Positions 21,804-33,436 are shown, counted from the first letter of the stretch. The stretch: 64,000 bases of DNA from Elephas maximus indicus (GCF_024166365.1 NC_064820.1:61047501-61111500); one strand, 5' to 3'. Translations and numbers: made by a program. The notes: generated by a model not told the origin, from the sequence alone.

Positions 21804-23217
21804 TCAGAGGTTTACTATTCTAACTAGCCAAACCATTCACTTCATAAAATATCCACTCTTATAAAACAGTTTTAATTCTCCTTTGGTGGCTGAAGACGAT
21901 TTAAAACTACATCTCTTCATCCAATTTATAAGTAATAAAGTTGTTTCTCTCTATAGGAATTTTTGCTAGTTTATTCATCTCCTCTGACCCAAGTGGACTT
22001 CTTGAGTGATTAAAATTATACTCCTATTTCTTTTCAGATGGAAGCAATGGCATGGTGGTTTCACTGGGAGGAAGGGGGTCACAAATCATGGTTTAGCCAC
22101 CAAGCCTGCTGACAGGGGTACAGACCTAAAAGGGCGCCACAATCTAGTGATGGACACATCACACACGTAGCAGAGGTGACTGGACACCACACTCTGAAGC
22201 AAGAAAACCGCAAATGCAGCCAACTACCTCAGGCCCTACCCCCAGTTCTTATCCAACCCCTCAGCTCAGGTACTGCCAGCCAATCAGCAACACTGTCCTA
22301 ATATAGTTTTTTTTTTTTTTTGTCCTAAAATGAATGATACACCATTTTTCCTCTCCCAAACCTCATCCCCAGAAACCAGACTGGGAGCTGGATTGGGTTC
22401 CCTGCTTGGCAGTAAAAACTTCATTCAACCTTGCATCTTTTGTCTCTGTTAGTTTTGCCCTTAACAGAGTGCAAGGATGCGTGGAAAGTTTTTGTTGTTA
22501 CTCTTACTTCTTTAGTAAGCGGAAGACACAAAGAAATGGAAGGATTACATAACTTTTAATTATCACAGTGAGGTAGAAACTGAGTTTTTCAGCTGTGTGA
22601 AGGATTGGTTAGGAGGATTGAAGCAAGCACTAAGGGCTGAAAATCAGTGCTAAGGGAAATGGGAGAAGCCAACCCAAGGAAAGCCCCTAGATTCATGAGA
22701 ACTGAAATTGGAGGCTATAAATTTGTAATAGGGCCAATCACCATGGTTCTGGGATTTTGTACAGGAGAGTCCCCAAGTTTAGCCGGATAACCCTCTGAGA
22801 ACAAAATTACCATGAAAAGACCTATGAATGGTTGAGAATAGTCATTTATAACAACATGCACTTGAGTGATTAGGGAGCTTTATGGCATCCAAAAATCAGT
22901 CGAGATTTGGCTGCTTTAGATAATCAAATCTAGGGATTTCTTCAATTCATTAATACTTCTAAAACAAAAACGCAGAAAGAAGTTCCCTCCAGGCCAGGAA
23001 TTCCCCTGAAGTACCACAAGGTAGGAGGGAGGAAGGGGTAGGCAGTAACTGAGAAGGCCTGAAGGAAAAGCGAATAGGTGAGGCTCCACAGACAGCCCAG
23101 TGCAGCAACACTGCCATGTGGGATTGTCCCCTAAGGGTGATCTGGGAATTTGTGACCTTTTTGATTGTTACACAATTATGGCATTTAGTGAAAGTAGATT
23201 TAATGAACTTAACTTAT
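21804..23217. other. Unassigned sequence with possible LTR remnant
   Basis: Around 22,330-22,465 a promoter/R-U5-like layout (GGTTCCCTGCTTGGCAGTAA then CTTCATTCAACCTTGCATC) suggests an eroded ERV LTR end. No gene is seen. Confidence 0.35.
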
Positions 23218-23445
23218 TTAGGAGTCCCTGTGTGGATTAAATGGTTAAGAACTCTGCTGTTAACTGAAAGGTTGGAGGTTCAGGTCCATCCAGAGGCACC
23301 TTAGAAGAAAGGCCCGGTGATCTACTTCTGAAAAATCAGCCATGTAAACCCTATGGAGCACCGTTCTATCTGACACACATGAGGTTGCCATGAGTCAGAA
23401 TCAACTCAATGTAACTGGTTTGGTTTTTGTTTTGTTTTAACTTCG
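23218..23445 (+). repeat. AfroSINE, long subfamily (sense)
   Basis: GGAGTCCCTGTGTGGATTAA head, GGAGGTTCAGGTCCATCC B box, GGTGATCTACTTCTGAAAAA block, GAGTCAGAATCAACTCAATG tail. Confidence 0.9.
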
Positions 23446-23494
23446 TTTAATATATAACCATTACATATTTCTTAGCATTAAACACAGTATTATT

Positions 23495-23925
23495 TTTAAC
23501 ACCATCAACAGATGAATGAATAAACAAAATGTGGTACATACCATCAATGAAATATTATTCAGCCGTGAAAAGATATGAAGTCCTGATATATGCTAAAATA
23601 TGGATGACTCTTGGACATTATGTTGAAGGAAATAAGTCGGTTACAAAAGGGTAAATATTATATGATCCCAACTACATGAAATAGGGAAATATAGAGGTGG
23701 CACAATGGCTAAGAGATCGGCTGCTGAGCAAAAGTTCTGTAGTTCTAGTCCAACAGCAGCTCCTTGGAAACCCTATGGGGAAGTTCTACTCTGTCCTATA
23801 GGGTCACTACGAGTTGAAATTGACTTGACAGCAACGGATTTTGGTTTATAGAGACCACAGCTTACTAGTGATCACCAGGGGTGGGAGAAAGGGGGGAAGG
23901 GAGAGTCTTTGTTTAGGGGTGTTAA
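23495..23925 (+). mobile_element. L1M-type 3' UTR (sense), split by AfroSINE
   Basis: CCATCAACAGATGAATGAAT, GAAATATTATTCAGCCGTGA and GGATGACTCTTGGACATTAT to 23,689, continuing with CAGCTTACTAGTGATCACCA after the SINE. This is the standard L1M 3' UTR order. Confidence 0.8.
23690..23849 (+). repeat. AfroSINE (sense)
   Basis: GAGGTGGCACAATGGCTAAG head, GTAGTTCTAGTCCAACAGC B-box region, GGTCACTACGAGTTGAAATT tail ending GGTTTA. Confidence 0.9.
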
Positions 23926-24375
23926 AAATAATCAAAACTCAGCAAGATTTGGTTTATTTTGGGCAGTTCATTTTGATTTATTTTGGGCAGTTATTCTATA
24001 TGCATATAGAAAGACCATTTTGATTCCAGAAAAAGCAAATTACTTCAAGAAGCCAAGTACAATGAGGTTTATAAAGAGAAGAGAAGGGAGAAGAATAGAA
24101 GGTTGATCATTGGCTAATCTTAACATGATTGGTCACAAGATGGTCTCTGGCCCTCCACCCAGCCATGTCTTTTGAAATCTCAAATTTAGTAAGCCTGGCT
24201 TCTGACAGAAAGAGAGTATTTGCAATTTTGGGTGAAAGAAAAACCTCTGGCAGGATTACTTTTGATCAGGAATTTCTTTACAGTGAATATTTGATTTCAT
24301 GATTAAGAAAACCTAAACGTAAAAGCAAGATATCTGCTGTCAATCTCTTTTTGACAGTTGGCACTGAGTTTCTGT

Positions 24376-24590
24376 TAGGGCCCTGGATGGCCCAAAGCGT
24401 TTGCACTTCACTATCAACGGAGAGGTTGGCACTTTGAACCCATAGTGGCACTTCGGAAGAAAGGCCTGGCAATCTTCTTCCATAAAGATTACAGCCAAGA
24501 AAGCCATATGGAGTTCAGTTTTACTCTGTAACACACGGAGTAGCCATGAGTCAGAATTGACTTAGTGGCAATCGATTTTTTTTTTAAAAA
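24376..24590 (+). repeat. AfroSINE, long subfamily, with target duplication (sense)
   Basis: GGGCCCTGGATGGCCCAAAG head, GAAAGGCCTGGCAATCTTC block and GAGTCAGAATTGACTTAGTG tail. It is flanked by ACTGAGTTTCTGTTA (about 24,363-24,377) and ACTGAGTCTCTGTTA (24,592-24,606), a 15-bp duplication with one mismatch. Confidence 0.88.
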
Positions 24591-24745
24591 AACTGAGTCT
24601 CTGTTAATGGCACTGGAATAATTTCCAAACAGTGGTGATGGTTGTACATCATAATGAATGTCATCAATGTCACTGAATTGTACATGGAAAAAATGTTGAA
24701 TTGGCAAATGTTTTGTTTTATATATTTTTAGCACAATAAAACAGT
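24591..24745 (+). mobile_element. L1M 3' end (sense)
   Basis: GTTAATGGCACTGGAATAAT, then CACTGAATTGTACATGGAAA and ATATTTTTAGCACAATAAA, the characteristic 3' terminus of old L1. Confidence 0.75.
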
Positions 24746-26103
24746 ATAAAGGGGGTATGGGGTAGAGGAGTGTCAGAGCTGCAGAGTTGAGACCCACCAG
24801 CCTAAGTCTAAGAGCTTTTCAGTTTGGAATCAATAGACCCCTTTCAGAATATGATGAAAACCAGGATCTCACCCTTCCACTCATAGGAACAAACATTTTG
24901 TATAAGCACCCTGAGCTTTAGTAAATACAAGTGGGGTCACTTGTAGAAGGGTATTTGGAAGATGAGACAACGGCTGAGAGTATGTGAACAGCTTAATAAG
25001 AAAGCTGGTAGGATACAAGCAGAAAGTGACTTTATTCCTTCCCAGCCTTGTGTGTTTAAACCCCCTCTCTGGAATGGTTCTTATCTGTCCCAAGACAAAA
25101 TCTTGAGCATGTTCCATAGTATTTTCACTGTCGCTACCAGATAATAAAAAAATCCAGTCCAGTCCAATAATCTATATTGCAAGCTCTCATCCAATTCAAG
25201 CTCTTTTCCTCCCTCAAGTTCAAATCTGTTTCAGATTTTAAGCCTTCCATGGCGGGAGGGGATGTGGACAGTTTCTTCCCTGTTTTCTACCCTCTTCACT
25301 CACTTTCAGGCTTGCATTTGGCTCCTCAAGTTTTGTTTTGTTTTGTTTTTAGGAGGGAGGCATGGGGGAGGAAACAGAGATAAGGGGCAGAAACACATTA
25401 CACAGTTGTAATCTGGTATTGGTGCTTTCTGAATTGGACAGATTCCAAGTGCTGATTATTTCCCATAGAGTGTTTCTCGAGATGCTTAGTTACCTTCTAC
25501 TTAGAGAATTTCTTTCTAACTTTAAAACCTTTTTGTAAGCAATGCCTCCTCTAGCTGGTGATGAGCCATCCTCCCTTGGCCCCTGTTTTCCAGAAGTTTC
25601 CAGAGGCACACCTCTTTTCTAGTCACCACGCCTTTTCAGGTAGTCTTCTTTGGCCAAGTCAGCTGCTTTCACTGAGTCAACATCTGGCTCGTGGGTAACT
25701 CATGCGTGCTTTACCCCACCCAACTTCCAGTGCTGGCCATCCCCACCATAGTCCCCTTGCTTGTCAGAAAAGCAGGTCACCATGGCCTTGAGACTTTTAG
25801 GTCTGAATCAAGGATCCTGTAACCTCCAAGCTCTGGGGCAAATGTGAAGCCCTCTGTGTTATTCTCTTGAAGCCTTCTTAATTGGCTTGAAGTGTGTGTA
25901 GTGGAGAGAATATCACCCAACATTGATCATTTTTCTGGAGAAACCCTCACTATTGGCTTCCTTAGCCCTTCACCTCCCACCCCCTTCAATGAATTATTCC
26001 CTAGGGGCTGGAGCTGAGCCAATGCTGGTACAGCCAGTTAGTTCAGGGTCAACCTCTTTGAAAACCCAGCAGATAGTCTAGCTTCTGCTATTTAGCACCT
26101 GTT
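24746..26103. other. Unassigned unique-looking sequence
   Basis: I see no repeat I can name and no convincing exon. A (GTTTT)n-like stretch lies at 25,333-25,350. Confidence 0.4.
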
Positions 26104-26112
26104 GTTTCCAAC

Positions 26113-26257
26113 TTGGAAACCCTGGCGGCTTAGTGGTTAAGAGCTCAGCTGCTAACCAAAATTCAGCGCTTCTTGGAAACCCTATGGGGTAGTTCTACTC
26201 CGTCCTATTGTGTCACTGTGAGTTGGAATCAACTTGACGGCAACGGGTTTGGTTTCC
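26113..26257 (+). repeat. AfroSINE lacking its B box (sense)
   Basis: GGAAACCCTGGCGGCTTAGT head then a jump from CTAACCAAAATTCAG straight to CGCTTCTTGGAAACC, removing the GTTCGAATCC promoter element. Flanks share TTTCCAACTT (26,104-26,113 and about 26,249-26,258). Confidence 0.88.
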
Positions 26258-27289
26258 AACTTTTGGGGGCTCTGCTGAATCCAAGAAAAGCCACATCAGA
26301 GGTTTTTGAAATAAAGCTTTGGAGGAGGAGACTGCAAAATAAACACAAAAACAAAACACCAACACTCTTTAGCATGCATATTATTTACAAAATGAATTTT
26401 CAAATTTGTCACGGAAACTCAAGGAAGAGAGAGTTTGACAATTTTCTAGGACATAATGGGTAGTCAAAGAGAAGAATTTTGCAGGTTTGGGTCATTAATG
26501 CAAATATCAACTCGTTTGCATCCACGGGCTGGTGGGCCCAAAATCATCAGATTACACCAGCGTTAGTTTAGTCAAGGCTGTCTTTAGGTGACACGAAATT
26601 CTTTAGTGTCACTTTCCTCCCATTCTCTGCCTTTTTCTTTCTTCCATAAAGACAGGCTTCTCTTATCCTTTTCAGATTTCAGTTCCACCGCCCTCATATT
26701 CCTAGTGAGGCTGCCGAAGAATTGAGTGAAATGTTAGATAAAGGGCTATCTTGGACAAATTTTGGCCTTTATAAATATAGGGAATGTCATGTGTATCTTG
26801 CTCCCTGTTGCATTCTCAGATGACTATGTGTTTAATGAATGAATGACTATGCCCTTGGTGAGTAACTTTTCCTGCATGTAATTGGTAAGTAACTTTTCTG
26901 CATGCAAGTCGAAGCAAAGAACAACACAGAAAATCCTAAAGCAGGTTATTTTGCTGTTGTAGTTTTCTTCCTCTCTTATCATCCAATTTTATTTTATCAT
27001 TCCAATCCTTTCTCTCACTCTTTGATTTACCAACTTTTTCCCTCAAAGTGATTACCTTCCTTCACCCATTAATTTTACATTAGATTGGCACAGTATGTTC
27101 TTTGCGGTAGAAAAGAATACTAACTGCAAGGTGACTTGCCCAGAGTCTTTCTCATATTCCCTTTTCAGTCAGTTGAAGCAAAAAGAATTGCTGCCCTGGA
27201 TGATAGTGAAAATTGAGTAGGATAAATTGCTTCCTTTTCAATTTATTTTTCACAAAAGGGATCCTTCTTTAAAGGGAAAACATATTTAT
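26258..27289. other. Unassigned sequence
   Basis: No gene or nameable repeat. A ~25-bp unit is duplicated at 26,858-26,907 (GAGTAACTTTTCCTGCATGT and TAAGTAACTTTTCTGCATGC). Confidence 0.4.
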
Positions 27290-28383
27290 TGTTAGTTACC
27301 GTCCAGTGGATTACGACTCATAGCAAAGCTACGTACAACAGAACAAAACACTGCCCGTCCTATGCCATCCCCACAATCATTGCTGTGTTTGACTGAGCCC
27401 ATTGTTACAGCCACTGTGTCAATCCATCTTGCCAAGGGTCTTCTTCTCTTTCACTGACCTTCTACTTTACCAAGCACGATATCCTTCTCCAGGGACTGGT
27501 CCGTCCTGATAACGCGTCCAAAGTAAGTGAGACCAAGTCTCACCATTCTCGCTTCTAAGGAGCATTTTGGCTGTACTTCTTCCAAGACAGATTTGTTCAT
27601 TCTTCTGGCAGTCCATGGTATATTCAATATTCTCCATCAACACCATAATTCAAAGGCATCAATTCTTCTTCGGTCTTTGTTATTCACTGCCCAGCTTTCA
27701 CATGTATATGAGACAGTTGAAAATACCATAGCTTGTGTCAGGGGCAATTTATCTTCCAAAGTGACATCTTTGCTTTTGAACACTTTAGAGAGGCCTTTTG
27801 CAGCAGACTTGCCCAACGTAGTGTGTCGTTTGATTTCTTGATTGCTGCTTTCATGGGCTTTAATTGTGGATCCAAGTAAAATGAAATCCTTGACAACTTT
27901 AATCTTTTCTCTGTTTATCATGTTGTTGCTTACTGGTCCAGTTGTGAGGATTTTTGTTTTCTTTATGTTGAGTTGTAATCCATACTGAAGGCTGTAGTCT
28001 TTGATCTTTATCAGTAAGTCCTTCAAGTCCTCTTCACTTTCAGCTAGCAATGTTGTGTCATTTGCATAATGCAGGTCGTTAATGAATCTTCCTCTAATCC
28101 TGATGCTGCGTTCTTGTTCATATAGTCCAGCTTCTCAGACAATTTGCTCAGTGTACAGACTGAATAAGTATGAGGAAAGAATAAAACCCCGATGCACACA
28201 TTTCCTGATTTTAAACCGCACGGAATCTGATTGTTCTGTTTGAGTGACTGCATCTTAGTCTATGTACAGATTTCTCAAGAGCACAATTAAGTGTTCTGGA
28301 ATTTCCATTCTTTGCAATATTATCCATAATTTGTTATGATCCATGCAGTCAAATGGCTTCGCATAGTCAATAGAATATAGGTT
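27290..28383 (-). mobile_element. RTE/BovB-like LINE, 3' kilobase (antisense)
   Basis: On the minus strand it runs from the RT core to the 3' end. The tail CTATGAGTCGTAATCCACTG complement lies near 27,300. It is interrupted at 28,384 by an LTR fragment and resumes at 28,579. This is the best-preserved RTE coding segment in the window. Confidence 0.9.
27637..28072 (-). pseudogene. RTE reverse-transcriptase ORF remnant
   Basis: The minus strand is open for about 145 codons. It starts at the RT catalytic box, which reads Y-A-N-D (28,057-28,068) instead of Y-A-D-D, so the first catalytic aspartate has become asparagine. It continues through LLAESEEDLKDLLIKIKDYS, KKTKILTTGP and KSAAKGLSKVFKSKDVTLED to the DRRRIDAFELWC end. 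Non-LTR RT copies genomic RNA at the nicked target; this copy should be inactive, being truncated at both ends and lacking the catalytic Asp. Confidence 0.88.
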
Positions 28384-28578
28384 GTTATGGATTGAATTGT
28401 TTCCCCCAAAATGTGTGTCAACTTGGCTAGGCTATGATTCCCCGTATTGTGTGGTTGTCCTCCACTTTGTGATCTGATGTAATTATCGTATGTGTTGTAA
28501 ATCCTAACTTCTATGACGTTAATGAGACAGGATTAGAGGCAGTTATGTTAATGAAGCAGGACACAATCTACCTCCTGA
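28384..28578 (+). mobile_element. MLT1-type LTR, 5' fragment
   Basis: TTGTTATGGATTGAATTGTT through GAAGCAGGACACAATCTACC matches the left 200 bases of 29,790-30,316. The RTE on the two sides is not contiguous (several hundred bases of RT are missing), so a deletion accompanied or followed this insertion. Confidence 0.75.
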
Positions 28579-28915
28579 AATGGTTGAATGTTGACCAAAT
28601 CTTTTTGGTACAGTTGACTCTGTAATCCTTCCATCTTCTGTTGATGCTTTCTGCATCATTCAATATTTTGCTTGTAGAATCCTTCAAAATTGCAACTTGA
28701 GGCTTGAATTTTTTCTTCAGTTCTTTCAATTAGAGAAACGCCAAACTTGTTCTTTCCTTTTGTTTTTCTAATTCCAGGTCTTTGCACATTTCATTATAAT
28801 ACTTTACTTTGTCTTCTCAAGCCATTCTTTGAAATCTTCTGTTCAGCTCTTTTACTTCATGCTTTCTTCCATTAGCTTTAGCTGCTCTACGTTCAAGAAC
28901 AAGTTCGAATCCTAG
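28579..28915 (-). mobile_element. RTE LINE central segment (antisense)
   Basis: Contains the complement of RTE sequence between endonuclease and RT (GGTTGAATGTTGACCAAATC, CTGTTCAGCTCTTTTACTTC, GCTGCTCTACGTTCAAGAAC). Same orientation as 27,290-28,383. Confidence 0.8.
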
Positions 28916-29789
28916 TTTAGTTATTCAGATTTATTTCATGTTATGTGTCTGTTGAGGATACAGAAATGATTCAGACACAATTCTGTCTTGTGGTTTCTTA
29001 CAGTGTTAGTGGGTGAAACTGACATGATGCCTGTTTTGTTCATTCCTGTACCCTTCAAGTGCCCAGAAGGCCACCTAGCAAAGAGTAGTCACTCAGTTGT
29101 TGAGTGAATGAATTTCAAGACTTTGTGGCAAGGGCTATGCTACAGGCATGCACAGGGTGCTATGAGGTGGCTTTCCAAAAAGAAGCCCTAAAAGCTGAAT
29201 CCAGCAAGTTGAACAGGATTCCAGTTAGAAGCTGTTGCACAACCAGATGTGCAAAGATGAAAATAAGCTAGAGCAAGTTGATTCCCAACGATTAAAAGAG
29301 AAGTGACTGCCCCCACCCAGACTGCTGGAAACCAAGAGAGAAAGACTGAAGAGCAACACAGATACCACATCAAAAGGGCCTCTACACATTGCTAAGGAGA
29401 TTGAATATTTATCCAGAAGGAGACTCTTTTAAGTAGGAGAGACACTTGATTGGATTTATGCTTCAGGAAGAATCTTCCAGTGATACCCTGGAAAGAAATT
29501 AGGAAAATGAGACACCAGGAAGAGAAAGAAGCTAGAGCTTGTTGCAATAATCCAGGAGAAAGATGATGGTGGCTTGGACCACCCTGGCCACCTTTTGGCT
29601 TCTCCTGCACACCAAGATTCTCCCTAATGAAGGGTTATCACACAAGTTGTTTTGTACACCCGGAATACACTTGGTCTCCCCACTTTCTGCCTCCAACTTT
29701 AATAAGCGTTCAACACTCAGCCTGAACATCACTTCTTTAAGAAGGATTCCCTGAGGGCCTAGTTTCTCTATAGTCTCCAGTTTAGCATT
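28916..29789. other. Unassigned sequence with an L2-like tail
   Basis: Bases 29,030-29,115 resemble an L2 3' end (GTTGTTGAGTGAATGAATTT). Two opposite-strand frames of 60-95 codons at 29,532-29,816 show no domain. No gene is claimed. Confidence 0.35.
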
Positions 29790-30316
29790 TCTTATTGATT
29801 GAATTGTGTCTCCCAAAAACGTGTGTCAACTTCGCTAGGCCATGAATCCCAGTATTGTGCAATTGTCCACCATTTTGCCATCTGATAAAATTTTCCTATG
29901 TGTTGTAAATCCTACTTCTATGATGTTAAGAGGCAGAATTAGAGGCAATTATAGTAACGAGGTGAGACTCAATCTATAAATCAGCTTGTATCTTGAGTCA
30001 ATCTCTTTTGAGATATAAAAGACAGAAGCCAGCAAAGAGACAGGGGGGCCTCGTTACCACCAAGAAAGCAGAGCCGGGAGTGGAGCAATCCTTTGGATCT
30101 TGGGTCCCTGTGCTGAAACACTCTTAGACCACAGAAAGATTGATAACAAAGACCTTCCCCCAGAGCTGACAGAGAGAGAAAGTCTTCCCCTGGAGCTGGG
30201 CTGGCACCCTGAATTTGGACTTCCAGCCTCCTAAACTGTGAGAGAATAATTTTCTGTTTGTTAAAGCCATCCACTTGTGGTATTTCCACTCTAGCAGCAT
30301 TAGATAACTAAGACAG
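29790..30316 (+). mobile_element. Complete MLT1-type solo LTR
   Basis: About 525 bp, from TTGATTGAATTGTGTCTCCC to GCATTAGATAACTAAGACAG. It includes TTTTGAGATATAAAAGACAG (TATA-like) and GTGAGAGAATAATTTTCTGT before the conserved end. No internal MaLR sequence is attached. Confidence 0.8.
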
Positions 30317-31344
30317 TACTGATTATAGATTAAACAGTTATTGATATAGTTTATATCTGCCTCATCCGTTGTCCTACAGACTTCATGAGTAATTAAATAA
30401 GTGAATAAAGGAATGAGCAGGGAGGGATGGCAAGATATTAACAGATTCAAGGGTAGAATATAGAATCCAGAGAATGTTATGATTAAATGTTTGTGAAGGT
30501 AAGGCCAAGAGAAAAGGCAATGATGACACCTTGGTTTCTAATCTGGACATTTAGATGGATGCTAGTGGCTTTCCCTGAGTTAGGAAACAAAGACAGGGAA
30601 GCAAGTTAGGTGGAAGATGGAAATTATGAGTTCAGTTTGGGACACGTAGTGGTTATGAATCTCAGATCACGAACTCAGGTGGGCAAGAAAAAAAACTCAG
30701 TAAAGTTTCCACAACAAGCCCTATATTCCAGCATTAACTTAATCTCAGTCCATGTAGGGGTTTTTCCCCCTTGTCTAGGTTGTTATATAGTGCTAAGATA
30801 TCCCACAAATGCAAGGTTTAAAGTCACCTATCCATGCTGGAATCTGCTGAGACTTCTTTATTCCAATGTGATGTTCAATTATCTGCCCACAAACGTTACA
30901 CTGCTGAGTAGTCCCTTAGTCATGGCCCATGAAACTTAGATGCCAGAAAAAACAAAACAAAAAACACAATGGAAATGTTGGGGAGGAGACGGGAGTAATG
31001 AGAGTTTGAGTCAAGAGAGAAGGAAAGAAAGAACAGAAGAAAGAACAGAAGAGTCACTACCAGTAATAGCATACATCATGGATGGTGATCAGAAAAGATA
31101 ATAAACAGAGTAGGTAAGGTTTTAATCTTAAAGGGGTTTTTATGTTATTGTAAGTAGTTTTGATTTTTTTCCTTTATAAAGAAGGAGCCTTGGTTAATTT
31201 AAATGGAAAAATGACATGGTCAGATTTACAGTTAATAAAACAAATTCTGGACACAAATCAGAGGATGAATTGGATAGAGTTGAGCCTGAAATCTGGAAGA
31301 TTGCCTGGAGTCTTGTCAGTGATTTTTTTTTTTTCTTAACAATC
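30317..31344. other. Unassigned sequence
   Basis: No gene or nameable repeat. A GAAAGAACAGAAGAAAGAAC simple tract lies near 31,025-31,050. Confidence 0.4.
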
Positions 31345-31991
31345 TGTTACCAGAATAAGGTTCTTGCCTCTCACTGGTCAAGAATGAGCAGGTAAGGCAC
31401 GTAGTTCTCCACACGAGCAAAGCTTTATTGAAGAGGTTTGCAAGCGGAGATGAGAAGGGCCTAGAGCTACGCTTACCTTCATCTCACTTACCCTCGTCTC
31501 ACAAAACAAAAGACCGGCCTGAGTTTTTAAAAGTTCTTGGGCCGGAAAAGATTCATGTTTATTCATAGGCACAGGCAGGGATGTGTTAACTAAGGTGCGG
31601 GTGCAGCACCTTTCCAAGATGGCTCCTATCCTGGAGGCTTCTGGGGTTCACAACAGGACTTATTATGGGGTGTTGCACCTGTGCAGTCTCTCACTCCCTG
31701 GGTTCAACTACCTGTGCAGTCTCTCACTCCCTGGGTTCCATTCCCGGGCTGGGGCTGTAGCCCCTGACTTCCCCTGGTGGAAGGTCACACAGTGGTCACA
31801 GGGCCTGGTTTTCTCCAGCTGCTTCTGAAAGGCAACTTGAAAGAAGTTTGCAGGCTATTTTCAGATACCCTGCCCCATTGTTCTGGGGAATGGCTTTGTT
31901 TCTGTGCCCTGGCCCATTTTTTGTTACTTTGTTTGCAGATTTGGGGGCCCTTCTGTTCCTTGTCTTACGAAGTCTCTAGGTTCCACACTCA
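31345..31991 (-). mobile_element. ERV LTR (antisense), about 647 bp
   Basis: On the minus strand it starts TGAGTGTGGAACC and ends CTTATTCTGGTAACA, giving retroviral TG...CA termini. An AATAAAGCTTTGCTCGTG polyadenylation/R region lies at about 31,418-31,435. Just 5' of the LTR on the minus strand is a purine run (AAGGAGGTAATAGGGGG, complement at about 31,993-32,009) placed like a polypurine tract, which would make this a 3' LTR. A 33-bp unit is duplicated at 31,677. No gag, pol or env sequence is visible. Confidence 0.75.
31677..31739. repeat. 33-bp tandem duplication inside the LTR
   Basis: ACCTGTGCAGTCTCTCACTC followed by CCTGGGTTCA occurs at 31,677 and again at 31,710. Such U3 duplications are common in active LTRs. 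Confidence 0.92.
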
Positions 31992-32029
31992 ACCCCCTAT
32001 TACCTCCTTGACAGTATAGTCTATTTCTC

Positions 32030-32410
32030 TTTTACTTGCTTCTCCTCTAACCACACCAGTCCCTTCGCTATTCCTCAAACAGGCACCATCCGATCTCAGA
32101 GCCTTTGCTCCCTGTCTTATATCTAGTTCAATGGTCTCAACTGGGGCAATTCTGCCTGTGAGGAGGCATTTGGCAATCTATGGAGGCATTTCTAGTTGTT
32201 ACAACTGGCGGATGCTGGTGAATAGAGGCCAGGAATGCTGCTAAATATTCTACTATGTTTAGCACAGCAAAGAATTATCCATCCTAAAGTGTCATAGTGC
32301 TGAGGTTGAGAAGGATAATAAAGTTGGGATTACTGTCTAAGAATTTTTTTATAATCTAAGCAATATACTCTTACCACCTTTTCAGGCCAGTGATTGGAGG
32401 TCTGCATTAT
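32030..32410. other. Unassigned, partly L2-like
   Basis: CGCTATTCCTCAAACAGGCA and AGAGCCTTTGCTCCCTGTC resemble the L2 3' region; the rest is unassigned. Confidence 0.35.
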
Positions 32411-32570
32411 TACTTGTAATGAAAAACCTACTGCTGTAGAGTTGATTCCTACTCATAGTGACCCTATAGGATAGTGTAGAACCTCCCCATAGGGTTTCCA
32501 AGGGGTGGTTGGTGAAACTGGTGGCACCCAATGCTTATCCACTGTGTAACCAGGGCACTACTACTTGTAA
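32411..32570 (-). repeat. AfroSINE (antisense)
   Basis: GTAGAGTTGATTCCTACTC, GATAGTGTAGAACCTCCCC and TGTGTAACCAGGGCAC. TACTTGTAAT occurs on both sides, a probable target duplication. The central B-box region is deleted. Confidence 0.8.
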
Positions 32571-32574
32571 TAGC

Positions 32575-32890
32575 TACATAGCATTCCATAGTACAGTTAT
32601 GTCATGCATGGCTTATTTAAGCAATTGATACCATATCAATGTACATTTAGGTTGTTTTCAATTTCTTGCAATTAGAACTAGCACAGTGATGAGCATTCTT
32701 ATACATAAATCTTCTACGTAATTCCTTATTTTCTTGGGATATGTGCCTAGAAATAGAATTTTTGAGACAACGGGATTGAGAATTTTTAGGACCCTTTATA
32801 TATATATTCACATTGTTCTCCAGAAAGGTTCTACCAATTTTCAGTACCCTCTCCCTGTGTCTAAGAATGTCTCTGACACATTAAATATCT
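32575..32890 (-). mobile_element. Old L1 3' fragment (antisense)
   Basis: CATAGCATTCCATAGTACAG, TTAGGTTGTTTTCAATTTC and GTTCTCCAGAAAGGTTCTAC match antisense old L1 3' sequence. Confidence 0.65.
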
Positions 32891-33436
32891 TTAAAAAAGG
32901 AAAAAAAAAAATTGATGATCAGAAAGTCTTCATAAAATGCAAAATTTTAAAGATCTAATTCTTAAAACATTGAATATTGTCAAAATAGATCCACTGTCTG
33001 ACATAGATTTGATAAAAGCATAAAGCATGAGATACTTAGAAAGAGAAAACATCTATAATTCAATTGTTTTTGAGAAACACTCGGATAGTACTACCACCTA
33101 ATTGTGCCACAGATAAATTAACATATCAATTAAATCCCTATTTATTCAATGCTTTCTGTAATCACCTCTCCCTCTCCACGCATAACCTTGTATTTTTTTC
33201 CAACAAGGAGTCATTTGTGAGCAATAAATGTTCTTAGCTTTCCTTTGTTTCACCCCACGCTGCCATACTTTTAGACATTCCAAGTTTTATTTGCACATCT
33301 GTCTGAAAACTGACAGGCAAGAGTGCAGGAATTAAAGCTCAAACAGAACATTTTTGGTCCTTATCAACAATGTTGATTAAGAGCTTGGGAAAGGCGCTGA
33401 AAAATTGAAGTATTTAGACTACCTGCAGATTTCCCA
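32891..33436. other. Unassigned unique-looking sequence
   Basis: AT-rich with no named repeat or gene; it leads into the hairpin at 33,437. Confidence 0.4.
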
